A stretch of 64,000 nt of DNA. It comes from Pseudomonadales bacterium. GTDB lineage: Bacteria; Pseudomonadota; Gammaproteobacteria; Pseudomonadales; Halieaceae. The notes below the pieces were generated by a model. It made no database searches. It was not told the origin of the DNA and worked only from the letters and a program-made list of their open reading frames with translations. The stretch spans positions 558,001-622,000 of the forward strand of contig JACKNO010000004.1 of the NCBI GenBank assembly GCA_024234815.1. Direction: 5' to 3'. The position numbers and the translations under genes are program-made. Of the stretch, positions 1 to 8,686 are shown piece after piece. Every line of letters begins with the position of its first letter. The first letter of the stretch is position 1.

Positions 1-1
1 A

Positions 2-439
2 TTCTTTGTCTACGAGACCGGACAAACGGTCAAGGCCAAACACCGCCCCATAATCATCATCACCAGCAACAACGAGAAGGAATTGCCGGACGCCTTCTTA
101 CGGCGCTGCTTTTTTCACTTCATTACGTTTCCCGACCGCGACACCATGCGTGAGATTATCGCGGTCCATTACCCGGAAATCGCCAGGAGCCTCGTGCAGG
201 AAGCGATGGAAGTTTTCTTCGACGTGCGTTCCATTCCCGGGCTGAAAAAGAAACCATCCACCTCGGAACTGATCGACTGGCTGAAACTATTGATGGCCGA
301 TGACATCCCCGATGAAATCCTGAAAAATCGCGACCACAGCAAGGCAATTCCCCCGTTGTACGGTGCCCTGCTGAAAAACGAGCAGGACGTACATCTGCTG
401 GAACGCCTCGCGTTCATGCATCGGCGGGAGAACAGGTAA
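2..439 (+). CDS. MoxR-family AAA+ ATPase, C-terminal part (5' end outside window)
   Basis: The reading frame is open from the first bases of the window, so this is the 3' part of a longer gene. Visible are the strand PIIIITSNNEKELP, which fits the sensor-1 Asn region of AAA+ proteins, and the following LRRCFF segment, which carries the arginine-finger-type arginines of MoxR ATPases. The Walker motifs are upstream of the window. It ends 3 bp before a VWA-domain gene; MoxR ATPase plus VWA protein is a standard pair in which the ATPase acts as a chaperone-like activator for metal insertion or complex assembly. The client cannot be told from this window. Confidence 0.85.
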   Translation, partial: FFVYETGQTVKAKHRPIIIITSNNEKELPDAFLRRCFFHFITFPDRDTMREIIAVHYPEIARSLVQEAMEVFFDVRSIPGLKKKPSTSELIDWLKLLMADDIPDEILKNRDHSKAIPPLYGALLKNEQDVHLLERLAFMHRRENR

Positions 440-442
440 GCG

Positions 443-1618
443 ATGCTGATCAATTTCTTCCACGGGCTGCGGGACGCTGGCGTACCGGTAACAATCCGGG
501 AATTGCTGGATCTGATGGAGGGACTCAAGCGCCATGTCGCCTTTGGCAGTATGGACGAGTTTTACTACTTCAGTCGCACCTGCATGGTCAAGGACGAGAA
601 GTATTTTGACCGTTTCGATCGTGCGTTTGGGCTGCACTTTCAGGAACTCGAAGCTCTGGATGACGTTATCCAGGCGCTGATTCCGGATGACTGGCTGCGC
701 TCGGAGTTCATGAAGAACCTGTCCGAGGAAGACAAGGCGAAAATTGAATCACTCGGCGGGCTGGAAAAGCTGATCGAGGAATTCAAGAAACGGCTGGAAG
801 AGCAAAAGGAACGTCACCAGGGCGGTAACAAGTGGATAGGCACCGGCGGCACCTCGCCGTTCGGGCAGGAAGGCTATCACCCCGAGGGCATACGGGTAGG
901 CCCCAACGGGCGCAACAAGAAAGCGGTTAAGGTCTGGGAAAAGCGGGATTTTGCCAACCTGGACGACAGTGTCGAACTGGGCACGCGTAATATCAAGGTG
1001 GCCCTGCGGCGCCTGCGCAAGTTCGCCCGCACGGGCGCGGCGGAAGAACTGGACCTGGACGATACCATCAGCTCCACAGCCCGCAATGCAGGCTTGCTGG
1101 ATATCAAAATGGTGCCCGAGCGCCACAACGCGGTCAAAACGCTGTTGTTCTTCGATGTGGGCGGCTCCATGGACCCCCACGTCAAGGTCTGCGAGGAACT
1201 GTTCTCCGCGGCTCGCACCGAGTTCAAACACATGGAGTACTACTACTTCCATAACTTCATTTACGAGAGCGTCTGGCGCAATAATATGCGTCGCCACAAC
1301 GAGCGTACGCAACTGCTGGACGTGATGCACAAGTACAGCCACGACTACAAGGTGATATTCGTGGGTGACGCCTCCATGTCGCCTTACGAGATCGTGCAGC
1401 CGGGTGGCTCGGTGGAGCACTGGAACGAGGAATCCGGCGAGCTGTGGATGCGGCGCCTGCGGGAGGTATACGACAAGGTCATCTGGATCAACCCCACCCC
1501 CGAGGATGAGTGGCAATACACCCAGTCAGTGGCGATTACCAATAAACTGCTCGATGGCCACATGTATCCGCTTACGCTGAAGGGGCTGGAAGAGGGCATG
1601 TCCTACCTTTCCAAATAG
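443..1618 (+). CDS. VWA domain protein, CoxE-like partner of MoxR
   Basis: A 391-residue cytosolic protein with no signal peptide or membrane segment. The N-terminal half is helical and charged; the C-terminal part is a von Willebrand A fold. The metal-site motif reads D238-V-G-G-S242 instead of the usual DxSxS, keeping the Asp and the second Ser. It starts 3 bp after the MoxR-type ATPase gene, so the two are surely co-transcribed. Family knowledge: such pairs assemble or activate metalloenzymes or cell-surface complexes. The specific target is unknown. The 3' end overlaps the convergent methyltransferase gene by 16 bp. Confidence 0.85.
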   Translation: MLINFFHGLRDAGVPVTIRELLDLMEGLKRHVAFGSMDEFYYFSRTCMVKDEKYFDRFDRAFGLHFQELEALDDVIQALIPDDWLRSEFMKNLSEEDKAKIESLGGLEKLIEEFKKRLEEQKERHQGGNKWIGTGGTSPFGQEGYHPEGIRVGPNGRNKKAVKVWEKRDFANLDDSVELGTRNIKVALRRLRKFARTGAAEELDLDDTISSTARNAGLLDIKMVPERHNAVKTLLFFDVGGSMDPHVKVCEELFSAARTEFKHMEYYYFHNFIYESVWRNNMRRHNERTQLLDVMHKYSHDYKVIFVGDASMSPYEIVQPGGSVEHWNEESGELWMRRLREVYDKVIWINPTPEDEWQYTQSVAITNKLLDGHMYPLTLKGLEEGMSYLSK

Positions 1619-2397
1619 CTGTTCCCCAATAATCCTGCGTAGGCGATCAGGCTCGCCGTTACCGCCACATTAAGCGATTCCACCCCGTTCGCCATGGGAA
1701 TGGATACATGAGCGTCCGCCAGTTCGCTCACTGCGCTCGACACCCCTTCAGTCTCGTTACCCAGTACATAGATACAATGCCCCGAGGGGCGGTGTGCAAA
1801 CAGGGATTGGGAAGCGCTGGCGGCGAGCGCGCAGACACTGGCACCCAGTTCCCTGCAGTGGGCCAGGGCCGCCGGCAGCTCAGGGCATATTACCAGTGGA
1901 GCCCGGTAGAGCGTGCCCGCACTTGCCTTGATAACCAGAGGTCCCAGTGCCGCATTGCCCCTGCGCGACCAGATGATGCCGTCGATCAGGCCGGCTGTCG
2001 CCGAACGGATGATCATGCCGAGGTTCGCCGGGTTACTGATTCCGTCGAGCGCCAGCATTCGCAGCGGCGAGGCCTGTTGAAATCGGGGCAAAAAATCTTC
2101 CAGCGTGCGAAAAGCGGGGCAGGCGATATCAACTGCAACCCCCTGGTCCTGCTTGCCGTTTTTGGAGATGCGGGCGAGTTCGGCCCGGTTGTGCCACAGG
2201 ATATTAACGCCGCGCCGCTGCGCCTGGGCCGTAAGCTCAGCGATAATGCCTCCATCGCGATTGTTGTCCGCAAGGTGCAGCGCATGGCAGGTGAGGCTGG
2301 GGTCCAGCAGGACTTCCAGCGCCGGTTTGCGACCGTACACGGTCAACATCCTGCTGAAGCGGGCTTTCTTTCGGGTGTATTCGTCACTGTCAGCCAC
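1603..2397 (-). CDS. TrmH/SpoU-family RNA 2'-O-methyltransferase
   Basis: 264 residues. The three knot-fold SPOUT motifs are present: motif 1 SNPANLGMIIRSA (121-133), motif 2 LGNETEGVS (212-220) and motif 3 IPMANGVESLNVAVTA (233-248), which together bind S-adenosylmethionine and the target ribose. The N-terminal part resembles the substrate-binding domain of RlmB-like enzymes, so it methylates either rRNA or tRNA; I cannot say which. The listed start is GTG; an ATG at 2349 (MLTVYGRKPAL) is a good alternative. It lies 32 bp downstream of the iclR-type gene on the same strand and may be co-transcribed with it. Confidence 0.85.
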   Translation of the reverse strand: MADSDEYTRKKARFSRMLTVYGRKPALEVLLDPSLTCHALHLADNNRDGGIIAELTAQAQRRGVNILWHNRAELARISKNGKQDQGVAVDIACPAFRTLEDFLPRFQQASPLRMLALDGISNPANLGMIIRSATAGLIDGIIWSRRGNAALGPLVIKASAGTLYRAPLVICPELPAALAHCRELGASVCALAASASQSLFAHRPSGHCIYVLGNETEGVSSAVSELADAHVSIPMANGVESLNVAVTASLIAYAGLLGNSYLER

Positions 2398-2429
2398 TCA
2401 GGTGGCGCTCCCGAAACGAGGCAGCAAGA

Positions 2430-3335
2430 TCAGGCCACACTTTCCCGACCGGTGGCCAGTCGTGTCACCCGGTCTGCAGATTCTTTCATTCGGGCCGCAA
2501 TTTCCTCGATCTGGACGCCTGTTAGCGATTCGTCGAAGGATCCCGCGACAAAACACATTACCGGCACCTCCTTGTAGACGAAGACCGGCACCGAAATCGT
2601 GCTGATCTCGTAGCGGGTTTTGGGATCGATACGGTCCAGCTGGTAGAATTCATCGCAGAGATCGTGCTGGAACTGGTTGGCGGCCGCCTCCAGCGCGGCG
2701 AGACTCCAGGCGTCGTGAATCCGGCTCAACTCGGCGGTGAGCCTGGCCTCCGCCCTGGTTCTCAGGGTGACTTCGTAGCCGCGCGCGCGGATGCCGATTG
2801 CAGCTACCCGCAGCTTCTGGTCAAGTTTCTCGTCGTAGCCACCGCGCGCCTGGTGGGCCCGGCTCAGCCAGGCTTCCAGCTCGCGAGCCGGTGAGAACGC
2901 GGCAAAGCAGGCCGCAACGGGCGCGGTGTTGGGCAGGCGCAGGCCCAGTTGGAAGGAGTCTATAAGTGGTGTGGCATGCCCGTAAAGAGCCAGCAGTACC
3001 TGGTGTAATTTCGAGCGCCCGGTGACGGCAAAGCCGATATTCAGGTCGCTTTGCAGCGCCTCGAGCTCCGGGCGGGCGTACTCGAGTACCGGGAACTGGG
3101 CGAAGGCGGCGTTACCCGCCGCTATTATTGAGGGGCCGAGGCGGTATGCCTTGGTCTTTGGGTGCTGGACCAGGAAACCATAATTTGCCATGGTGGTGAG
3201 AATCGCGTGGCAGGTCGCCTTGTTGAGATTGAGCCGCCGGGTCATTTCGGTCAAGCCAAAAGCCTGTGTAGGGTTTGCCATTAACAGGTCGAGAATGGCC
3301 AGTGCGCGCGCGGTCGGTTGAGAAAATAAAGCCAC
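2430..3335 (-). CDS. IclR-family transcriptional regulator
   Basis: About 301 residues. The N-terminal winged helix-turn-helix (SQPTARALAILDLLM followed by LTEMTRRLNLNKATCHAIL) is typical of IclR, and the C-terminal part is the effector-binding GAF-like domain. I chose the GTG at 3335 because GGAG sits 7 nt upstream and because the helix-turn-helix then begins near the N-terminus; the frame remains open to an ATG at 3452, which would add 39 unlike residues. No catabolic gene lies next to it, so its target is not shown here; the closest downstream gene is the TrmH-type methyltransferase. Confidence 0.8.
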   Translation of the reverse strand: MALFSQPTARALAILDLLMANPTQAFGLTEMTRRLNLNKATCHAILTTMANYGFLVQHPKTKAYRLGPSIIAAGNAAFAQFPVLEYARPELEALQSDLNIGFAVTGRSKLHQVLLALYGHATPLIDSFQLGLRLPNTAPVAACFAAFSPARELEAWLSRAHQARGGYDEKLDQKLRVAAIGIRARGYEVTLRTRAEARLTAELSRIHDAWSLAALEAAANQFQHDLCDEFYQLDRIDPKTRYEISTISVPVFVYKEVPVMCFVAGSFDESLTGVQIEEIAARMKESADRVTRLATGRESVA

Positions 3336-3397
3336 CTTTTTGCTCCAGTAACCACCCGTGTCCAAGGCCGTCGCCAGGCGTAGGGTGGGTAAATCGG

Positions 3398-3403
3398 TAT
3401 AAT
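3398..3403 (+). promoter_or_regulatory. -10 element ahead of the glutaredoxin-like gene
   Basis: A perfect TATAAT lies 110 bp before the start of the glutaredoxin-like gene, and there is no other rightward gene between. No convincing -35 hexamer is visible 16-18 bp upstream, so this is a partial promoter call. Confidence 0.4.
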
Positions 3404-3512
3404 CTATTGAACTTGATGCGGCATGGTAACGCCAGAGGCAAGCCCAGTTCAAGCCCGGTCACAAGCTCACGATGCGCCCGTGACAGAAAAGCCTACATGA
3501 GGGGTTCACCAG

Positions 3513-3764
3513 ATGAAAACAGCCAAGCAGCCAGCCTACACCCTGTTCGGCACCTCTGCCTGCCACCTGTGTGAAGTGGCACAGGAGATGATTGAATCCC
3601 TGTGCGAGGAAAATCCGCAGCTCAACTACGAAAAAGTGGATATCAGCGACTCGGAGACGCTGTTCGCGCTCTACGGGATCAGGATTCCAGTCCTGCGAAA
3701 TGCCGCGGGCAGGGAGCTGGGCTGGCCCTTCTCGCCCGCCCAACTGCGCGAATTTATGGTCTAG
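3513..3764 (+). CDS. Glutaredoxin-family (DUF836-like) thioredoxin-fold protein
   Basis: 83 residues with a redox-active CHLC motif at 17-20 just after the first beta strand (YTLFGTSACHLC) and the cis-proline loop RIPVLR, which together mark the compact glutaredoxin/thioredoxin fold. It is cytosolic with no signal peptide. Such small proteins reduce disulfides or glutathionylated partners; the substrate is unknown. Its stop overlaps the convergent Usp gene by 4 bp. Confidence 0.8.
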   Translation: MKTAKQPAYTLFGTSACHLCEVAQEMIESLCEENPQLNYEKVDISDSETLFALYGIRIPVLRNAAGRELGWPFSPAQLREFMV

Positions 3765-4201
3765 TCTTGCCCGCCCACTCTTACTGCAAGAACATCCCGT
3801 TTGGCGCCGTGCAGTACGCCGTTGGCGGTGGAACCCATCAGCAGGGCCAGACCGTGTCGACCGTGACTACCGACCACAATGAGGTCCGCGCCGAGTTCTT
3901 CAGCATGTGAGTGAATTTCGACCTCGGGGCGCCCCATTACAATATGCCGGTGTGCCTCATCTACACCGTTACTCGCGGCAAAGCGTTCCAACTGTTGCGT
4001 GGCCTGCTGGTAGATTTCGTCCTGTATGCCCGAAAAATCCATCGGTATGTCACCGCCATAGGCGAAGCTCAGTGGTTCGATCACATGAATAATATGGAGT
4101 TCAGCGGTGTCGCTGCTGGCGACGCCGCGGGCCCGTTGCAGAATTCTGTTGGAATCCTCGCTGAGATCGATCGCGACCAGGATCTTTACATAATCGGACA
4201 T
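3761..4201 (-). CDS. Universal stress protein (UspA family)
   Basis: 146 residues, one complete Usp domain. The N-terminus KILVAIDLSEDS is the first strand and nucleotide-contacting Asp; the C-terminal motif VGSHGRHGLALLMGST follows the GxxGx9G(S/T) pattern of ATP-binding Usp proteins. It is probably a cytosolic stress-response protein that binds ATP; its precise role is unknown. Transcribed alone, convergent with and overlapping the glutaredoxin-like gene by 4 bp. Confidence 0.9.
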   Translation of the reverse strand: MSDYVKILVAIDLSEDSNRILQRARGVASSDTAELHIIHVIEPLSFAYGGDIPMDFSGIQDEIYQQATQQLERFAASNGVDEAHRHIVMGRPEVEIHSHAEELGADLIVVGSHGRHGLALLMGSTANGVLHGAKRDVLAVRVGGQD

Positions 4202-4372
4202 GACGGTACTCCGTAATTTGCTAATCTTCAGAGAGCCATTTATAGCATAGAATGGCGAACGGGCAACGCCAGCCTCATTAACATCTGCGGGTTTAGCGAA
4301 GTGCTGACGGCGCGGGGGTACTTTCCCACGCGGCGCTTCGGCAGGCGTTGACCTGAATCAGGAATCACGAAT

Positions 4373-4831
4373 TTGACCTATCTTCTTATACTGTTTGTAA
4401 TTGCCATCGCTCTGGCGCCGCTCTCTCACTTTGTTCCGAGTAAACGGCAGCGGCAAATCGCCCGTATGCGGGAGTACGCAGCCGTGCACGGCCTGTTTGT
4501 CGAGTTCAGGGACGTGCCTCGCCGCCAGTACCAGGACGCGAGGCAGCGTAACCCGGTGGGACACGACACTATTTACTACGGCAAACGCCTGAAACCGTCC
4601 AGGAACAGGGGCGAGGGAGCGCGGGCCTGGCTGCGTGAAGAGGAGGGATTTGTCGGGCTGGAACGAAGGCTGGCTCCACCGTCCGAGCTGGCAGGACTAC
4701 CGCCCCAGGTGCTCGCCGCGGGAGTGGATGAAGCCAGTTGCGGGGTCTACTGGTGCGAGGCGGGTACAGTGGAAGATGTCGAGCAAATCAGGCAGGTTCT
4801 GGAGCAGTGGGCGGGCGAGCTTCGCGGGTGA
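4373..4831 (+). CDS. Unknown protein with one N-terminal membrane segment
   Basis: 152 residues. A hydrophobic stretch at about 2-19 (YLLILFVIAIALAPLSHF) is followed at once by basic residues KRQRQ, so the bulk of the protein should lie in the cytoplasm, attached to the inner membrane. The remainder is charged and soluble with no motif I recognise. The start is TTG, supported by AGGA 9 nt upstream and by the position of the hydrophobic helix. It precedes topA on the same strand but 155 bp away, with a separate topA promoter likely. Confidence 0.65.
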   Translation: MTYLLILFVIAIALAPLSHFVPSKRQRQIARMREYAAVHGLFVEFRDVPRRQYQDARQRNPVGHDTIYYGKRLKPSRNRGEGARAWLREEEGFVGLERRLAPPSELAGLPPQVLAAGVDEASCGVYWCEAGTVEDVEQIRQVLEQWAGELRG

Positions 4832-4934
4832 CCAGTCCTGATTTCTCTTGACCACAGGGTTCAGGCGACTTATATATGCCACCTTTTCACCATTTACCGG
4901 TCAGCCGCACCGAATTACTGTTCCATTGCTACGT

Positions 4935-4940
4935 TATAAT
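4935..4940 (+). promoter_or_regulatory. Probable -10 element of topA
   Basis: A perfect TATAAT about 45 bp before the topA start. The region upstream is AT-rich compared with the genes but has only a weak -35 match, so only the -10 is called. Confidence 0.45.
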
Positions 4941-4986
4941 CGTGCGCACCACTTATGCCTGACCCGGATACTTACCATGGGAAATT

Positions 4987-7731
4987 ATGGGTAAATCATT
5001 AGTTATCGTCGAATCACCGGCCAAGGCCAAAACCATCAACAAATACCTTGGGCCGGATTTTATCGTCAAATCCAGTGTTGGCCACATTCGTGATCTGCCC
5101 ACCGCAGGCAGTGGTTCCGCAGCGGTGGACCCCAAGGAGCGGGCGGCCCAGGCGGCCAAAACCCGCAAAATAGCACCAGAGAAGAAGGCCGAGTACAAGA
5201 AAGCGAAGGCGCGGGAACAGCTGGTCCGGCGCATGGGGATAGACCCGGAGCACGGCTGGAAGGCCGACTATCACATCCTGCCCGGCAAGGAGAAAGTTGT
5301 CAGCGAGCTGCAAAAACTGGCTTCCGACGCCGATGCGATCTATCTCGCTACCGACCTTGACCGCGAGGGTGAGGCCATTGCCTGGCACTTGCGCGAGGCC
5401 ATCGGCGGGGACGCGTCCCGCTACCAGCGGGTCGTGTTTAACGAGATTACCAAGAAGGCCATTACCGAGGCCTTCAAGCAACCGGCTCTCCTTGACCAGA
5501 ATCGGGTAAACGCGCAGCAGGCAAGGCGCTTTCTCGACCGGGTTGTCGGTTATATGGTGTCACCCCTGCTGTGGGCGAAGGTAGCCCGGGGTCTCTCCGC
5601 TGGCCGTGTGCAGTCGGTTGCGGTGCGCCTGGTGGTCGAGCGCGAGCGTGAAATTCATGCATTCGTACCCGAGGAATACTGGGAAGTACATGCCGACCTG
5701 TTAAGCAAGCAGGGGGACAATGTCCGTTTCAAGGTACACAAGCACCGCGGCCAGGAATTCAAGCCCACCAATGAAGCGGACACCACTGCGGCCACCGGGG
5801 AATTGCAGGCGCTGCCTTACACGGTGAGCCGTCGCGAGGACAAGCCGACCCGCTCCAAGCCTTCAGCTCCTTTTATAACGTCAACCCTGCAGCAGGCGGC
5901 GAGCACCCGGTTGGGCTTTGGTGTAAAGAAAACCATGATGATGGCCCAGCGGCTTTACGAGGCGGGCTATATCACTTACATGCGTACCGATTCGACAAAC
6001 CTGAGTGCCGAAGCGGTTGCCGCCTGCCGTGAATATATCGGCAAGAATTTCCCGAAGGAGTATCTGCCCGAGCAGCCGAGGCTATACTCCTCGAAAGAGG
6101 GGGCCCAGGAGGCGCACGAGGCCATCCGGCCCTCTGACGTGAAAGTCTCCCAAAGTGCGCTCAAGGACATGGACAGGGATGCGGAACGGCTTTACGAGTT
6201 GATCTGGCGCCAGTTTGTTGCCTGCCAGATGCCGGACGCCCAGTACACCTCGACCGTCGTGACTGTGAGCGCGGGAGATTACCAGTTGAGCGCGAAGGGT
6301 CGCATAGTGAAGTTTGATGGCTATACCCGTGTGCAGGTTCCGGCTGGCCGCAAGGGCGAGGATTCCGTCCTGCCCGATATGAAAGAGGGCGAGACCCTCG
6401 AACTCGATACACTCGATCCAGCACAGCACTTCACCAAACCAGCTGCCCGTTATGGGGAAGCCAGCCTGGTGCGCGAGCTGGAGAAACGGGGCATAGGGCG
6501 GCCCTCCACCTACGCCTCAATCATTTCCACCATCCAGGATCGCGGTTACGTCCGACAGGAGAACAAGCGGTTCTACGCTGAAAAGATGGGCGAAATCGTT
6601 ACCCAGCGTTTGCAGAAGAGCTTTACCGAGTTGCTTGACTACGGTTTTACCGCCTCCATGGAAGCTCATCTGGACGAGGTGGCCCAGGGTACGCTGGATT
6701 GGCGCGAACTGCTGGATCGATTCTACGGTGAGTTCTCGAACCTGCTTGAGAAGGCCGGGGAGCCCGAGCCCGCGGGCATGCAGCCCAACGAGCCCACCAT
6801 GACAGATATTCCCTGCAGCAAATGCGGCCGCCCCATGCAGATTCGCACGGCCAGCACAGGTGTTTTTCTCGGTTGTTCCGGTTACGCCCTGCCGCCGAAG
6901 GAGCGCTGCAAGCAGACGATAAACCTGACTTCCGGCGATGAAGCAATCCGGGAAGACGCCGATGACGAGGCGGAATCGAGGCTGTTGCGGACCAAGCATC
7001 GTTGCAAGCTATGCAACACCGCCATGGACAGCTACCTGATCGACGAGTCGAGAAAGCTGCATGTCTGCGGCAACGGTCCGGATTGCCCCGGTTATGAAGT
7101 CGAGGTCGGTAGATTCAAAATCAAGGGCTATGACGGCCCGGTTATTGAATGCGACAAGTGCGGCGCCGATATGCAGTTGAAAACCGGCCGTTTTGGCAAG
7201 TATTTCGGCTGCACCGCGGAGGGCTGCAAGAATACCCGTAAACTGCTTCGCAATGGCGAGGCAGCGCCACCGAAAATGGACCCTGTTCCCATGCCGGAAC
7301 TGGCGTGCGAGAAGGTTGAGGACCACTATATTTTGCGCGACGGTGCGGCGGGACTGTTCCTGGCGGCCAGCCAGTTTCCGCGCAACCGGGAAACGCGCGC
7401 GCCCTTTGTCGATGAACTGCTGCCGCACAAGGATGAAATCGATCCCAAGTACGAGTTCCTGTTTCAAGCGCCCGTCGCAGACCCGGATAATAATCGCGCG
7501 CAAGTGCGTTTCAGTCGCAAGACCAAAGAGCAATACGTGATGACCGAGGTCGATGGCAAGCCCAGCGGGTGGCGGGCTTTTTATCACGGCGGTAAGTGGC
7601 AAGAGGAGGCGGTAAAGGCCAAACCCAAGGCAAAGACCAAAGTAAAGGCCAAGGCAAAAGCCAAAACAAAAGCCAAGGCCAAGGCAAAAACAAAAGCCAG
7701 CGTCGCCAGCGACAAGCCCGAACGTTCCTGA
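4987..7731 (+). CDS. topA: DNA topoisomerase I
   Basis: 914 residues, type IA topoisomerase that relaxes negative supercoils by cutting one strand. The N-terminal Toprim domain starts LVIVESPAKAKTI and includes the acidic cluster DLDREGEA. The catalytic Tyr is Y331 in AGYITYMRTDS. Several C-terminal four-cysteine zinc ribbons follow (CSKCGRPM, CKLCNTAM, CDKCGADM with CTAEGC). The last ~40 residues are an unusual Lys/Ala/Thr repeat tail built from AK, TK and PK units. The stop overlaps the start of the next gene (TGATG), so the two are translationally coupled. Confidence 0.98.
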   Translation: MGKSLVIVESPAKAKTINKYLGPDFIVKSSVGHIRDLPTAGSGSAAVDPKERAAQAAKTRKIAPEKKAEYKKAKAREQLVRRMGIDPEHGWKADYHILPGKEKVVSELQKLASDADAIYLATDLDREGEAIAWHLREAIGGDASRYQRVVFNEITKKAITEAFKQPALLDQNRVNAQQARRFLDRVVGYMVSPLLWAKVARGLSAGRVQSVAVRLVVEREREIHAFVPEEYWEVHADLLSKQGDNVRFKVHKHRGQEFKPTNEADTTAATGELQALPYTVSRREDKPTRSKPSAPFITSTLQQAASTRLGFGVKKTMMMAQRLYEAGYITYMRTDSTNLSAEAVAACREYIGKNFPKEYLPEQPRLYSSKEGAQEAHEAIRPSDVKVSQSALKDMDRDAERLYELIWRQFVACQMPDAQYTSTVVTVSAGDYQLSAKGRIVKFDGYTRVQVPAGRKGEDSVLPDMKEGETLELDTLDPAQHFTKPAARYGEASLVRELEKRGIGRPSTYASIISTIQDRGYVRQENKRFYAEKMGEIVTQRLQKSFTELLDYGFTASMEAHLDEVAQGTLDWRELLDRFYGEFSNLLEKAGEPEPAGMQPNEPTMTDIPCSKCGRPMQIRTASTGVFLGCSGYALPPKERCKQTINLTSGDEAIREDADDEAESRLLRTKHRCKLCNTAMDSYLIDESRKLHVCGNGPDCPGYEVEVGRFKIKGYDGPVIECDKCGADMQLKTGRFGKYFGCTAEGCKNTRKLLRNGEAAPPKMDPVPMPELACEKVEDHYILRDGAAGLFLAASQFPRNRETRAPFVDELLPHKDEIDPKYEFLFQAPVADPDNNRAQVRFSRKTKEQYVMTEVDGKPSGWRAFYHGGKWQEEAVKAKPKAKTKVKAKAKAKTKAKAKAKTKASVASDKPERS

Positions 7732-8195
7732 TGGATTTTCGCGCCAGGGCAAACCACGCGCTTTACCTTGCCAAGATACTGCTCGCTGCCTGGCGCTCTG
7801 ATCTGGAACAACAACGGATTCCCTCTACAACTCTCGCGCAGGCGTACGCGCCCGGCGCCAGAGACCACCTGATTACCGCATACGGTTGGTTTTTGCTCAC
7901 CGTCAGCCAGGCCAGCGTGCCGCCGGCAGGGCCCCCGCGCTGCTGTGATGAACTGCCGCCACTACCAGCTGGTAAAGTATTACCCGGCGAAATCAATGAG
8001 TTTCGGCAATTGGAAGCCAGTGGTTGGCTGGGGGATATGTTGAGAACACGCGACATCGATACTCCAGTGGTTCGCCGACCTGATAACCTGGCGGTGGTGG
8101 CGGGCGACGCACCAGGGCCTGAACAGATGGAAGGGTGGTTGGGCGCGATGAGTTCGCTTTTTGACCGGATGGGGGATTCATTGGATGAATGCTAG
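7731..8195 (+). CDS. Conserved unknown protein encoded after topA (DUF6586-like)
   Basis: 154 residues from the ATG that overlaps the topA stop. It starts MDFRARANHALYLAKILL, is largely helical, and has no signal peptide, membrane helix or catalytic motif that I can see. Pseudomonas carries a gene of similar size in the same place directly after topA, which I recall as DUF6586; this assignment is from memory. Tight coupling to topA suggests shared expression, but the function is unknown. An in-frame extension to 7596 exists but lies wholly inside topA and is unlikely. Confidence 0.7.
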   Translation: MDFRARANHALYLAKILLAAWRSDLEQQRIPSTTLAQAYAPGARDHLITAYGWFLLTVSQASVPPAGPPRCCDELPPLPAGKVLPGEINEFRQLEASGWLGDMLRTRDIDTPVVRRPDNLAVVAGDAPGPEQMEGWLGAMSSLFDRMGDSLDEC

Positions 8196-8309
8196 ACGGT
8201 CCGCGCCTCGTTGTATCCCCATGGCCACCGCCCACTTTCAGGTCGCTGGATGCTGGCGACAGCTGCTGTTAGAATGAACATGCACATTCAGCAACCAGAG
8301 GTCATTTGA

Positions 8310-8558
8310 ATGCCTGCATCTCTACTGGAGATTATCGATCTTGGGGATGGTGAAGTCGTACTGCAACGCGCGGACGATGACTCCGAACCGCTAGTAACCA
8401 TTCGTTTTTCTGACGAGTCGCGGATATACCTGATGGACAATGGACTTGAAGTCGCCAAGGCGATGATTCAGGCCGGTATCCAGGCCGCCGCAGTGATAGC
8501 GGAACAGGCCGAGCAGGAGTCAACGGCGACCGTAGGAAGCTCCCACGTGTTGCATTAG
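8310..8558 (+). CDS. Small conserved unknown protein
   Basis: 82 residues, acidic, starting MPASLLEIIDLGDGEVVLQR. The first half looks like beta strands and the second half like an amphipathic helix (GLEVAKAMIQAGIQAAAVIAEQAEQES). No known motif. It sits between the topA pair and lexA, where Pseudomonas also has a small unknown gene. TAGAAT about 40 bp upstream could be its -10. Function unknown. Confidence 0.65.
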   Translation: MPASLLEIIDLGDGEVVLQRADDDSEPLVTIRFSDESRIYLMDNGLEVAKAMIQAGIQAAAVIAEQAEQESTATVGSSHVLH

Positions 8559-8582
8559 CGGGAGCTACGACGGCAGACCACG

Positions 8583-8602
8583 GGGCATCACGTTTGATGC
8601 CC
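8583..8602. terminator. Hairpin between convergent small gene and lexA
   Basis: An 8-bp perfect stem (GGGCATCA and TGATGCCC) with a 4-base loop CGTT lies between the 3' ends of two convergent genes. There is no clean T tract on either side, so it may protect 3' ends or act as a weak bidirectional terminator. Confidence 0.4.
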
Positions 8603-8686
8603 GCGCCCCCGCTCGCAGTACTACTTATGATGTCTCTTTCAAAATCAAAAACCTGAAATCCTCCCCTGGAAGTTTTCCCGCTGTCG

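Noticed and set aside
1708..2577. 289-codon open frame on the plus strand
   Set aside because: Antisense to the TrmH-type gene, whose three motifs are intact.
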